Shown one piece after another: positions 1-9,278 of a stretch of DNA of 64,000 nucleotides. The DNA lies in NCBI RefSeq assembly GCF_030582395.1, contig NZ_CP104381.1, positions 1,798,001 through 1,862,000 of the forward strand, read 5' to 3'. The translations under genes and the position numbers were made by a program. How positions within the stretch are numbered: the first letter of the stretch is position 1; every line of letters begins with the position of its first letter. Origin of the DNA: Ralstonia pickettii (lineage in GTDB: Bacteria; Pseudomonadota; Gammaproteobacteria; Burkholderiales; Burkholderiaceae). A model generated the notes under the pieces. It did no database searches. It was not told the DNA's origin and worked only from the letters and a program-made list of their open reading frames with translations.

Positions 1-1014
1 AGTCTGGCTGCAGAAGGCAGCTGCACAATCGGCGGCAATCTTGCGACCAATGCTGGCGGCACCGCGGTCCTGCGCTACGGCAACGCGCGCGAATTGTGCC
101 TCGGCGTCGAAGCGGTGCTGCCCAACGGCGAACTGTGGAACGGCCTGCGCGGCCTTCGCAAGGACAACACCGGCTACGACCTGCGTGACCTGTTGATCGG
201 CGCGGAAGGCACGCTCGGCATCATCACCGGGGCGATGCTGAAACTGTTTCCGCAGCCGCGCGCCAAGGTGACGGCGCTGGCGGCGCTGCAATCGCCGCGG
301 CAGGCGTTGGCGTTTCTATCCCTGGCGCAGGGCCATGCAGGCACGCTGCTGACCGGCTTCGAGCTGATGTCGGCGTTTTGCCTGGAACTGGTGCGCAAGC
401 ATTACCCGCAGTTGCGCGTGCCGTTCACGCAGGCGTATCCGCAATACGTGCTGTTGGAATTGTCCGACCTGGAGAGCGAAGAGCACGCGCGCACGCTGTT
501 CGAATCGTTGATGGAAGACGCGCTCGCGCGCGGCGTGATCGACGATGCGGCAGTGGCCGAGTCGGTGGCCCAGTCGCGCGATTTCTGGAGCCTGCGCGAA
601 CACATTCCGCTGGCGCAGGCCGATGAAGGCAAGAACATCAAGCACGATATTGGCGTGCCAATCTCGCGCATTGCAGACTTCATCGACGTGACCGACCGCG
701 CCCTGGCCGCGGCCTACCCCGACATCCGCATGGTCACGTTCGGCCATCTTGGCGATGGCAACCTGCACTACAACGTGTCGCCGCCGGAAGGCCATGCGCA
801 CGATGCTTTCCTGGCCAACCAGGACGGCATCAACCGCATCGTGCACGACAGCGTGCATGCGCACGGCGGTTCTATCTCAGCCGAACACGGCATCGGCCAG
901 CTCAAGCGCGACGACAACGCGCGCTACAAGAGCCCCGTTGAAATGGCGGCCATGCGCGCGATCAAGCAGGCGCTGGACCCGCGCGGCCTGATGAATCCGG
1001 GGAAGGTGTTGTAG
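1..1014 (+). CDS. FAD-linked oxidase, D-2-hydroxyacid dehydrogenase type (5' end outside window)
   Basis: The reading frame is open from the first base, so the gene starts before the window and only its last 337 codons are seen. The first codons encode GGNLATNAGG, typical of the FAD-binding PCMH fold of GlcD/D-2-hydroxyglutarate dehydrogenase proteins. The C-terminal half carries the substrate-domain signatures HLGDGNLHYN and SAEHGIGQLKR of the FAD-oxidase C-terminal family. Such enzymes oxidise D-2-hydroxyacids (D-lactate, glycolate, D-2-hydroxyglutarate) and pass electrons to an acceptor. Which substrate applies cannot be told from this fragment. Confidence 0.9.
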   Translation, partial: SLAAEGSCTIGGNLATNAGGTAVLRYGNARELCLGVEAVLPNGELWNGLRGLRKDNTGYDLRDLLIGAEGTLGIITGAMLKLFPQPRAKVTALAALQSPRQALAFLSLAQGHAGTLLTGFELMSAFCLELVRKHYPQLRVPFTQAYPQYVLLELSDLESEEHARTLFESLMEDALARGVIDDAAVAESVAQSRDFWSLREHIPLAQADEGKNIKHDIGVPISRIADFIDVTDRALAAAYPDIRMVTFGHLGDGNLHYNVSPPEGHAHDAFLANQDGINRIVHDSVHAHGGSISAEHGIGQLKRDDNARYKSPVEMAAMRAIKQALDPRGLMNPGKVL

Positions 1015-1030
1015 GGCGATCCGGCTTGCC

Positions 1031-1234
1031 TCAGCCGAATAGCTTGAACGTGTAGTTCGCCACCGCGAAGAGGACCGTGGCGGCCAGCAGCCACAGCAGC
1101 ATGCGCGGTACGCCGCTGGGCGGCAGACGATGCTCGTTGGCGTTGGAACGATCGCCGATACGCCCGCTCTGGGCGCTACGAATGTATGTGGTGCGCGACG
1201 ACCCTGCCGGGCGTCGCGGATGACGCATGCTCAT
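1031..1234 (-). CDS. Small single-pass membrane protein, function unknown
   Basis: This 67-residue protein has a basic, polar N-terminal half and one hydrophobic C-terminal segment (about residues 45-63, MLLWLLAATVLFAVANY) followed by only a few residues. A strong GGAGG ribosome site lies just before the ATG at 1234, which supports translation. It converges with the oxidase gene, 16 bases away. I do not recognise a family. The tail-anchored layout suggests a small inner-membrane protein. Confidence 0.55.
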   Translation of the reverse strand: MSMRHPRRPAGSSRTTYIRSAQSGRIGDRSNANEHRLPPSGVPRMLLWLLAATVLFAVANYTFKLFG

Positions 1235-1603
1235 TGTTTCCTCCCTGCCCCATGGCTAGCGCCTCGCCCGGCTCCCTGCAGCCACAGCGAAACACAGCAG
1301 ACCCATGGATCGCTCCATGGCTGCCCAAACAAGACTCCCTGATTTCCCGTCTAGTCGGAACCCAAAAGGCTTCGACACGCCCGTTTGGCGTGCGTAGGCA
1401 CGGCGTTCCGCGTCATTGCGCGGAATTTCGAATGAAACGTTATTGTTGTGTGGCACTACCCGACGCCACGAAATGTATCAAAAATCCCCCCAATTGGGGG
1501 GTACGCATTTTGGGTATGTGTCCTTTCGGATGATGCGCAGGAACGACGCTTGCGGAACAGGTCAGGGCAAACCCGGAATTCGACTCACATACGGAGGCAG
1601 CCC
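1235..1603. other. Intergenic region with no convincing gene
   Basis: This stretch of about 370 bases lies between two small divergent genes. A 66-codon open frame on the minus strand (1256-1456) has no ribosome site or recognisable product and is not called. The notable element is a perfect palindrome at 1486-1501, listed separately. Promoters for both flanking genes must lie here. Confidence 0.5.
1486..1501. promoter_or_regulatory. Perfect 16-bp palindrome, probable operator
   Basis: CCCCCCAATTGGGGGG is a perfect inverted repeat about 100 bases upstream of the proline-rich gene at 1604. No T-run follows it, so it is not a terminator. The symmetry fits a dimeric regulator, but the regulator is unknown. 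Confidence 0.45.
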
Positions 1604-1801
1604 ATGCCAGCTTCGCCCGATCTGACCAAGCGCGCCCACATCACGCCGCCGCAACCGCCCGAACAGCCCCCGCACCCGCCACCGGAAATGCCGCCCCCCG
1701 ACGAACCGGCGCATGACCCAGTGCATGACCCCGAACCCCAAACGCCCCCAATCGAATTGCCACCCGGCGAGCTACCGCCGGAAATCCCGCCCCAGCATTA
1801 G
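1604..1801 (+). CDS. Short proline-rich protein, function unknown
   Basis: The 65-residue product is about one third proline, with repeated PP, EQPP, PPPE and ELPPGELPPE blocks, many acidic residues, and no cysteine or hydrophobic segment. A GGAGG site at 1593-1597 is well spaced from the ATG at 1604. An open frame runs further upstream but has no better start. A GC hairpin with a T-run follows at 1831-1865. The composition suggests an extended, disordered polypeptide; no function can be assigned. Confidence 0.6.
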   Translation: MPASPDLTKRAHITPPQPPEQPPHPPPEMPPPDEPAHDPVHDPEPQTPPIELPPGELPPEIPPQH

Positions 1802-1830
1802 CGCAACGCAAGATCCCATCTGTTAGAATC

Positions 1831-1865
1831 GCGGCCTCCCAGGCACCCGGAGGCCGCGCGTTTTT
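1831..1865 (+). terminator. Rho-independent terminator after the proline-rich gene
   Basis: GCGGCCTCC pairs with GGAGGCCGC around a short loop and is followed by GCG and five T. TAGAAT at 1824-1829 just before it also resembles a -10 box for the tRNA-Arg, in which case the hairpin would lie in the tRNA leader. Confidence 0.6.
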
Positions 1866-1897
1866 GGTATGCCTGGGCAGCCTGCACCTCTGCATAT

Positions 1898-1974
1898 CTG
1901 CCCATAGCTCAGTTGGATAGAGCATCGGCCTTCTAAGCCGACGGTCGGGGGTTCGAATCCCTCTGGGCAGGCCA
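1898..1974 (+). tRNA. tRNA-Arg (anticodon TCT)
   Basis: A full cloverleaf can be folded: acceptor arms CTGCCCA/TGGGCAG, a D arm with GTTGGATA, an anticodon stem CGGCC around a loop holding TCT, a T arm with GTTCGAATC, discriminator G and an encoded CCA. It reads AGA codons. The T6SS remnant begins 170 bases downstream, so this gene may once have been an integration site, although I found no second copy of its 3' end. Confidence 0.95.
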
Positions 1975-2145
1975 AAAACCTTTGTGGATCAGGTACTTAC
2001 GTTGAGCGTCACTGCGACGGTTTAACAAGTGAGCGCGGGATAGTGTGACCAGATTTCATCCTTGGCACGTATCGCTCGGTCTCGACTGGCCGTCAACGTC
2101 ACTGCTTCTCGTTCACTAGCCACACAAATTTGCCTCGTTGCCCCA

Positions 2146-3357
2146 CTATCGCCGAAGGCCTGTTGGCTCCGAATTTGGCACGCTTTCAAGAACGATCTCC
2201 ACGCGTCGGTTCAATGCCCTACCCGCGGCGGTGCGGTTATCTCCAACGGGATCCTTCACGCCACGACCGATGATGGACAAGCGGTCCGAAGCGATCCCGC
2301 GCTCTTGCAGATGCCGCGCGACCGCCGTGGCGCGTGCGGTTGACAGCGCAAGGTTTGATGCCACGCGATCGCGCGGGCCGGGGGCGTCGTCGGTGTGCCC
2401 AAGAACGATGACCTTACCGCGCGTGTCGGCAAGCACGGTGGCAAGTCGATCGAGCTGACGCGCGAGCATCGGCATAAGGTCGGCGCGCCCGGAGGCGAAA
2501 CCTTCGTCGCTATTAAAGGCAAGATAGATTCGATCGTCTTTTGTGCTGATGCCGACCGGAGCCTCCCCGGCCTCGGGCGCCAGCGCGCGCGCAATGCGAT
2601 CCGCCGACGATTCACGCTGCTGGGCCAGTTGCGCGGACAGAGCTTCCACCTTCGTAACCAGCGCTTGATTGTCCTGATGCTGGCGGCGGAGCATGAACGT
2701 CATGCCGAGCACGATCCCTGTCACGATGAGCCCGGTGACGACAACGATGGGCAGCCAAGACCGCTCCAGAGGCGCTTCTCGCAGAAGAACAACTTCGGGT
2801 GGAGGTTTGTTGACCGGGCCGGCCCACTCCGGTATCCAACGTCCGTAAGGGATGTGGGGAATGTCCGTCGTCGTGGATGCGAGCTGCTGGCGCGCTGGCA
2901 GTGCGATCTTCGGCAATGGCAAGCCGCGCTCATCACGAAGGCCGCGCGCGGTCAGTTCTGCGATCACTTCCAGCGCGTTTGCGCTGGCGTTCGGTGTTTG
3001 TTGGAGTTTTTCGATCCATCCACGGCAGCGTTGACCGCAGGCGTTTTCGTAGTAGAACTCCGCGAGCAACCCATGTTGGAGCCAGACGCCACGCAGGCTG
3101 TTCGCACGTCCGCGCACTTGGCTCCCCGCCTGGTCGATGGCGGCGCAGAAGCAGTAATGCACCGCCTCGATGCTGTCGGCATTGAGTGCGGCTGCCAGGG
3201 AGGCCTTCTTGAAGGTCCTCAACCGTGTGCGGGCCTCCGATCGGAGGGTATCGAGCCGCGCCGCCGACTCCAGCTCTGGCGACAGCTCAGCCAGCAACCA
3301 GAACAGCGGTTGGGCGAGGCGAAGGATGTGGTTCTTCGACTGTGACCGGTGATCCAT
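2146..3357 (-). CDS. tssL: Type VI secretion protein TssL with C-terminal OmpA domain
   Basis: The product has 403 residues: a divergent DotU-type cytoplasmic domain (about 1-200), one transmembrane helix (about 215-240), a short coiled linker and an OmpA-like peptidoglycan-binding domain (about 285-395) with GHTDD and SNLALSTARA. TssL anchors the T6SS membrane complex with TssM and TssJ. The start at 3357 is chosen because ATG overlaps the tssM stop by one base (TGATG), which implies coupling; an earlier in-frame start at 3408 lies inside tssM. The usual LCLALGF-type DotU motif is poorly conserved. With tssM broken and no other T6SS genes here, it is probably non-functional. Confidence 0.85.
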   Translation of the reverse strand: MDHRSQSKNHILRLAQPLFWLLAELSPELESAARLDTLRSEARTRLRTFKKASLAAALNADSIEAVHYCFCAAIDQAGSQVRGRANSLRGVWLQHGLLAEFYYENACGQRCRGWIEKLQQTPNASANALEVIAELTARGLRDERGLPLPKIALPARQQLASTTTDIPHIPYGRWIPEWAGPVNKPPPEVVLLREAPLERSWLPIVVVTGLIVTGIVLGMTFMLRRQHQDNQALVTKVEALSAQLAQQRESSADRIARALAPEAGEAPVGISTKDDRIYLAFNSDEGFASGRADLMPMLARQLDRLATVLADTRGKVIVLGHTDDAPGPRDRVASNLALSTARATAVARHLQERGIASDRLSIIGRGVKDPVGDNRTAAGRALNRRVEIVLESVPNSEPTGLRR

Positions 3358-6212
3358 CAACCCGACCTCCCCGGACACTGAAAGCCCTGCAGCAACCCGG
3401 TCGTCCACGGATTGGCCTGACTGCCGGTGTTGACATCGAGTTTCGCCTTACGTCCGTCGAAATCGTACTCAACCACAAAGTGGCTGGGCGACGCCGAGTT
3501 GTCCAGCTTGCCCTTGGCAATCACGCGCATCATGGCCCAGGGGCCGTTGGCGATGAGCGAGGACGTCTCGGGCCGAACACGCGGGTTGGCCGTGATTTCC
3601 GCGCCCTGCCCGCCACGCGGCCCAGGCCACGTCACCTTGAGCGGAATCACCGGCCCGTGGACGTAGCGCTGGCTCTGGCCATCGAAGTCCATCGTCAGCT
3701 CAACGATTTCCGGATCCAGTTCTACCACCTTCAAGTCGACCTTCCAGGCTATCTTCTTGGCACCAGGGTCGCGAAAGAACACTTCGCGGATTTCTCTGGC
3801 CCGTTGGAACGGAACAAGACTGGGGCCGGCAACCGGTGGTACATCCGGCGCGGTCAGCTTGTAGCGCCATGGCGAAATCGTCGTGTCCACATGTGGCGCC
3901 AGGACTTTGTGGAAGAAGTCATCCAGCACACCGCCGCTGGCGAAAACACGCGCAAAGTCTTCCGTATCCACGTCCTGTTTGGATGTCGGCGTGAAGGGGT
4001 ACTTGCCGTCGATAGCGCTGCGGCAACTCTCGCCGATGACTGCGTTCATCTGCGCGATCAGGATGTCGCCGATTCCCTTGTTGACGTCACGCGTGCCCTG
4101 GATCACCAAATCTGCTAGCACCTCCTTGAGCGGCGCCGGCAGCTTGGCGGCTTCCATGCGCAACTGTGCACCGGCTTCGGAAGGCGGTGGCAAATTGCGA
4201 GTCTCCAACGCGTTGCTGGCGACCATCAACGAGGTGTAGTACGCGTTGACCATACCGGCAATGGCATCCAATCGCGGCTTGTTGTTGGCGGCTTGCGCGT
4301 TGGGGACAGCAACGTCGGCCTGCCCCATGACAACTTCGCGCAACGCGGCGAAGCGGTTGTCGACCAACGCACGCTCTTGGCGAGCTTCGGCGCGGGATGC
4401 GAACCCCGTGATTTTGTCGGCTTTGTTGTCCAGAGCGGCGAGCGCCTTGTCGGCCAGGGACTTGTCCTCTTGTTCTGCCGGTTGGCTGAGGGTCGTTTCC
4501 TTGACGACGACACGCCCTAGACGCGCGAGCGGCGAGTCCGGGGCAGCGAAGTTGCGCAGCACCTCTAGGTCGAAGGTGAGGTTGTTGCCGGTGAGCGCGC
4601 GAATATCGCGCAAGAATTCCGTCCACCTCTGCGCGTATTCCGTCAGGTACAGGCGGCGGATTTCTCGCGTGACGGGGTCGTCGCCGGTCAGCTTGCCAGC
4701 GGCGCTCTCAAGCGTTTTTTTTTGAGCGCCGCCTGCACGCCCCATCACCCAAACGTCAATCGCCTGGGCCTTGTTGACAAACTCCGGCAGGCGGGCATTG
4801 AACAGATTGTGATAACCCGCGTAAGTGAACAGGCCGGGAATACCGCGCTCCAACGGCTCCCCACTGGCGCGCGAGAAGACCGTACCGGCCTGCGGGCCGA
4901 TCGCACGCACAAGCGTGAAATCGGCCGGGGCCTCTTCCATCATGGCGGCTTTGGCACGCTCGTATAGGCGTTCCGTGGAGGTGTTGCCGTCCAGGAAGTC
5001 TCGTGCGGAGCGAATCAACGCCTCATTCTTGGCATAGGGCGATTGGATCGCTCGCCTGCCATCGAGCAGGCTGTCGAGCTGCTCGACCACAGTGATCCGG
5101 CCGCCAAAGGCATCCGCGCCACCCGTTGCCCAATCGTTTTGCACCCAACTCCGTACGTCGGGAGCACGGAACTGCTCCTTGTCGTACAGCATGAGGTAGA
5201 CGCGCAGGGTGTCGTAGGTCAGCTTGGCATCCTTGTCGACGATGGCGGCGGAGAGCACCGCTTCCACGCGACGGACCAGATACGGCACCAAAAGGTTGTC
5301 CTGCAGTTTGACGTGGGTGGCCGTGGACACTGCGAGCACGGGCGCTACGACATACAGCCCGTAGCGCCAGCTCAGTGACGGGTCCAGCAGGTTCAGGTTC
5401 GTGAATTCTGGCAGGTCATGCGCCGCGGCCAGCAGGTCCGGCACACCGTCGGCTTCGGGCTTCTTATAGAAGCCAGTCACCTTGACGGTCAGGGCCTTGG
5501 CCTTCTCCTGAACCACGTCGAGGTAGTTGGTGTTGTAGCCAAAACTCGTATAGAACCCAAGCACCAACCACAGAACGAATGCCAGCACTGCGGTATGGGC
5601 CAGCAGCCGCATCAAGCGGAAGCGGAATTCCCAACGCAGATTGGGCCGCACCAGGTGTGATTCGGCAAAGATACCGCGCTTGAACAGGTCCGACAGGAAG
5701 TAGCTGTCGGAGCCCACCGTGGAACGCGCTGACTGCGCTTCAGACGGTGTCTTGCCATCCAGGACTTGCGAGGCCACCGTGTCACTGGCAGCGACCACCG
5801 ACTCGCCGGTCTGTGCGGCACTGGTGAAGTACACGCCACGGAGCATCGCCTTGTTCTGCGTGTTGTCGTAGCGCGAATCGGCAAAGATGTGCTCGACGAG
5901 GTCCGCAAGGGGTTCGGTCAGGCCATCGAACTCCTCAACCAGGCCGAGCAGGACCTTGCGCCGGCCGGCGTCGAATTCTTCGTTGAAGCGATCGGCTTCG
6001 CCAGCGACCAGACGTTTCTCCAGCGCAGCCATCTCGGTGCGGCAGAGCTCGCTCAACGGCGGCAGAACTTGGTTGCGTTTGGCCTTCCGATCGGTGGGCA
6101 GGCCAAAGCCCCACGGCTGCGCACGCCCTTCTCCGAAGCGCATCCGTGCGGGACCGATCTGGAATACGACCCCGAGTTCGTTCTTCTGCAAAGCAAGGTC
6201 ACGCCCAAGCAA
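3357..6212 (-). pseudogene. tssM: Type VI secretion protein TssM (IcmF), 5'-truncated
   Basis: The frame encodes 951 residues. From about residue 26 (FGEGRAQPWGF, then LSELCRTEM and LRGVYFTSA) it follows the TssM/IcmF family through one transmembrane segment near residues 228-248 and a large periplasmic region to the end. Normal TssM has about 1150-1300 residues and begins with two transmembrane helices and a Walker-type NTPase domain; these are absent. The first 25 or so residues are the antisense of tssA sequence, so homology stops near 6137 where tssA begins on the other strand. A deletion or inversion therefore removed both 5' ends. Nothing inside the remaining frame is disrupted, which suggests a recent event. 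Confidence 0.85.
6129..6140. other. Deletion/rearrangement junction between tssM and tssA
   Basis: Within this short stretch the minus strand still reads as TssM (RFGEGRA) and the plus strand already reads as TssA (FSEAHPCG). The homologies meet or slightly overlap here, consistent with a join at a few shared bases. The exact breakpoint is an estimate. Confidence 0.6.
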
Positions 6213-7112
6213 GATGCTCAGTACGGTGATTTTGTCAGCCCTCCCGAGGCAATCAACTGGACGGAAGTGGAGCGAGACTGCCGTCGCCTGCTGCTGCGCA
6301 CGCGGGATATTCGTATCCTCATATTGCTGGTGCGCTGCCGGGTCCGGTTGGACCAGGCAATTGGGTTTCGGGACGGGCTGTGCATTCTGTCTCGATTGCT
6401 AGAGGCATGGCCGGAGACCATCTACCCGCAAGTGGTGGTGGACGGTGAGCCGGACCCGGCCGTGCGTGCTAACGCGCTGGCCGCCTTGGCCGACCCGCAG
6501 GGGCTGATGCACGACGTGCGGGATCTAGTGATCTCAACCAACAGCGTGTTGCGCCTGCGAGTGCGCGACGTCGAGCGATCATTGAGCACTCCACGCGCAG
6601 CAGATGCGTTGGCACCCGAGGCAGTGCAGCACCAGCTCCACGAACTGCGCAACCAAAACGACGAGGTACTGTCCGCGCTGGACGAGGCTCAAACCTTTGC
6701 GTCATCGATCGACTCCTGGGCGCGACATCACCTTCCGGACGACCATCCTGACCTGGGCACCTTGTTGCGATTGCTGGATACGGTGACTGGCGCGTCACCA
6801 CCGGCGGCACCTGCTGTGATTGCACTTCCGGTCTCGGAACGCTCGCCGGCCGTCTCACAAGGCTTGATGGGCACCACCATCGAGGGCCCGGTAGTAACGC
6901 CGCTTGATAGCAACCCACCTGAGCCCGTCATGGACCGTAATACCGCCCTCGCCTCCATTCAAGCCGCCCGGATCTGGTTTGAGGCGCACGAGCCGAGTAG
7001 CCCTGTGGCGCTTCTGCTCAAGCAAGCGGAACGGCTGACCGGCAAGCGCTTTGATGAAGTGTTTCAGGCGATTCCGGCAGAGCTTGTTGAGCGCTGGGCG
7101 CGGGAGCACTGA
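6129..7112 (+). pseudogene. tssA: Type VI secretion protein TssA (ImpA), 5'-truncated
   Basis: About 327 residues from FSEAHPCGTDLEYDPEF onward match TssA. That motif usually sits 10-20 residues after the start codon, so a short N-terminal piece and the native start are missing. The ImpA N-terminal domain occupies roughly the first 200 residues, followed by a proline/alanine linker and a C-terminal region ending in ELVERWAREH. TssA caps and primes sheath-tube assembly. The frame stays open upstream to 5766, but that part is only the antisense of tssM. A TTG at 6069 could restart translation, but there is no good ribosome site. Confidence 0.75.
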
Positions 7113-7167
7113 GGAGCCCCACGTTCAGCCGCGATACAACCATCCGACTGGCGCGCCACCCAAGCCC

Positions 7168-7638
7168 TCACTCCCCCTGCCCCCCATCCCGCACCGGCAG
7201 CGCGGTCGAATACTTGATCTGCTCCATCGAGAACGATGAACTCACGTCCGACAGCGGCACGGATTTGATGAGGTGTTTGTACACGCGGTCGTAGTCTTCG
7301 ATGCCGGCCACCGCAACGCGCAGCAGATAGTCCATCTCGCCGCTCATCCGGTAGACCTCCACCACTTCGGGCATATCCCGCACCACTTGCGTGAAACGCT
7401 GCGCCCACTTCTCGGTGTGTTGATCGGTGCGCACGGCCACGAACACCGTGGTGCCAACGCCCAGCTTGCGCGCGTCGCACAGCGCCACCTGGGCGCGGAT
7501 GACGCCCGTGTCCTTGAGCCGCTGCACCCGCTTCCAGCACGGCGTTTGCGAGAGGTTCACGCGCTGCGCTAGCTCTGCGATGGGCAGCGTCGCATCGGCC
7601 TGCAACAGCCTCAGTAGTTCGCGGTCAATGGCATCCAT
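7168..7638 (-). CDS. Lrp/AsnC family transcriptional regulator
   Basis: A 156-residue protein with an N-terminal winged helix-turn-helix (LPIAELAQRVNLSQTPCWKRVQRL, residues about 17-40) and a C-terminal RAM ligand domain (about 65-150). It is divergent from the cysteine desulfurase fusion gene, with 144 bases between. That gap is AT-rich and contains a perfect palindrome at 7678-7689, so control of the desulfurase and of itself is likely. A sulfur amino acid effector is a reasonable guess from context only. Confidence 0.92.
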   Translation of the reverse strand: MDAIDRELLRLLQADATLPIAELAQRVNLSQTPCWKRVQRLKDTGVIRAQVALCDARKLGVGTTVFVAVRTDQHTEKWAQRFTQVVRDMPEVVEVYRMSGEMDYLLRVAVAGIEDYDRVYKHLIKSVPLSDVSSSFSMEQIKYSTALPVRDGGQGE

Positions 7639-7677
7639 TTCGGTATAGAAATTTTCTTCTATGGAAAGTGAATTTTA

Positions 7678-7689
7678 GGGAATATTCCC
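7678..7689. promoter_or_regulatory. Palindrome GGGAATATTCCC, candidate Lrp-family operator
   Basis: This perfect 12-bp inverted repeat is in the AT-rich gap between the divergent Lrp regulator and the desulfurase fusion gene, about 40 bases before the regulator start and 95 before the other. Runs of A and T around it fit the bendable DNA that Lrp proteins prefer. Confidence 0.4.
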
Positions 7690-7782
7690 CGCCATATCGA
7701 GGAATTCACAGGAAACTTTGAATTATTTTTCCCAGCTATCGGCCGTATCATTTTCGTGCCTCCACCGCAGCACAGAAACAAA

Positions 7783-9261
7783 ATGAGCGACCGCAACACC
7801 CTCCACTACCTCGACTACGCAGCCACCACGCCGGCCGACCCACGTGTGATTGCAGCCATGACCGCCTGCCTTGGCATGGAAGGCGCGTTCGGGAACCCTG
7901 CGTCTAATTCGCATGCGACGGGCCGCGCGGCGCGGAACAAGGTCGAGCAAGCGCGCGAGCAAGTCGCCGCGCTCATCGGCGCCGATGCCGACGAGATCAT
8001 CTGGACGTCAGGCGCCACCGAATCGAACAACCTCGCGCTGAAGGGCTACGCAGACGCCGCCCCCGGCAAGCGCCACCTCATCACAAGCCGCATCGAACAC
8101 AAGGCCATTCTCGACACGATGGCGAACCTGTCGGCGCGCGGATGTTCGGTGACGTACCTGTCGCCAACACGCGACGGCGAAATTACGCCGGAGGCTGTTG
8201 CCGCTGCGATGACGCCCGACACCGGACTCGTCTCGCTCATGCTGGTGAACAACGAGCTCGGCACGCTGACCGACGTTGGGGCGATCGCGCAGATCGTGCA
8301 TGCCGCCGGCGCGCTGTTCCACGTCGACGCCGCACAGGCACTCGGCAAGACGCCCATTGATGTGCGCGCGCTCGGGATCGACATGCTGTCGATGTCCGCC
8401 CACAAGGTGTATGGCCCCAAGGGTATTGGGGCGCTGTATGTGCGCCGCGACATTGCCTCGCGCCTCGCGCCGCAAATTCACGGTGGCGGACACGAGCGCG
8501 GTCTGCGCTCGGGCACGCTGGCGACGCATCAGATTGTCGGTATGGGCGTGGCGTGTGAATTGGCGGCTGAAGAGCTGGAGCACGAGACCGCCCGCATTGC
8601 TGCGCTGAGCCAGCGGCTGAAGGCAGCGGTGCTCGCCCTTGGCGACGTGGTGCACAACGCCGATGTGGCCCGACGCATTCCCCACACCCTGAGCCTGACG
8701 GTGAACGCACCCGGCTTCATGCCGATGATGCTGGGCGACGATATTGCCGTGTCGTCAACGTCCGCCTGCAACTCAGCCGCAGGCACGCCGTCGCACGTCC
8801 TGACGGCGATCGGCCTGGATCCCGAAGCTGCAGGCCGCACTGTGCGGATCAGCCTGGGCCGCTTTGCGACCGAGCACGACGTCGATTTTGCCGCTGCGTG
8901 CTTCCAGCGCGCGATCGAGCAATGCCGCGCCACGGCATCCAGCGGGTTGACGGCGACGCGACAGATCATGCCCGCCGATCTGAGGGCCATCCGTAATGCC
9001 GGTTTCCGCTCGGTCATCTGCAACCGCCCGGATGGCGAGAGCAGCGACCAGCCCGCCTTTGAAGACGTTGCCGCTGCCGCCCGCGCGCTGGGCCTGGAAG
9101 CACGCTATCTGCCGGTCGAGCCGAATCGCATTGGCGATGCAGAGGTTGCCGCCTTCGGCCAACTCGTCGACACATTGCCCAAGCCGATCCTCGCGTATTG
9201 CAGAAGCGGCAACCGGGCCAGCATGCTGTGGAACCGCCTGAAGGATCAACGCAAGGGCTGA
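7783..9261 (+). CDS. Cysteine desulfurase fused to a DUF442 sulfurtransferase-like domain
   Basis: The 492-residue protein has two parts. Residues 1-385 are an IscS/NifS-type PLP enzyme with DYAATTP at the N-terminus, the PLP lysine at about K208 (SMSAHK) and the persulfide cysteine C329 (SSTSACNSAAGTPS). Residues 390-492 form a DUF442 domain (QIMPADLRAIRNAGF, ICNRPDGE) with a CX5R-type loop, CRSGNRA, at C473. The first part would form a cysteine persulfide and the second could accept the sulfur. ATG at 7783 (MSDRN) is preferred over a GTG at 7756. No isc or suf scaffold genes are nearby, so a role outside general Fe-S assembly is likely. Confidence 0.88.
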   Translation: MSDRNTLHYLDYAATTPADPRVIAAMTACLGMEGAFGNPASNSHATGRAARNKVEQAREQVAALIGADADEIIWTSGATESNNLALKGYADAAPGKRHLITSRIEHKAILDTMANLSARGCSVTYLSPTRDGEITPEAVAAAMTPDTGLVSLMLVNNELGTLTDVGAIAQIVHAAGALFHVDAAQALGKTPIDVRALGIDMLSMSAHKVYGPKGIGALYVRRDIASRLAPQIHGGGHERGLRSGTLATHQIVGMGVACELAAEELEHETARIAALSQRLKAAVLALGDVVHNADVARRIPHTLSLTVNAPGFMPMMLGDDIAVSSTSACNSAAGTPSHVLTAIGLDPEAAGRTVRISLGRFATEHDVDFAAACFQRAIEQCRATASSGLTATRQIMPADLRAIRNAGFRSVICNRPDGESSDQPAFEDVAAAARALGLEARYLPVEPNRIGDAEVAAFGQLVDTLPKPILAYCRSGNRASMLWNRLKDQRKG

Positions 9262-9278
9262 GCAGCCCCCTCCCTCGG

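Noticed and set aside
1256..1456. A 66-codon minus-strand open frame
   Set aside because: No ribosome site and no coherent product.
5766..6128. N-terminal extension of tssA
   Set aside because: It is the exact antisense of tssM and lacks TssA features; real homology starts near 6129.
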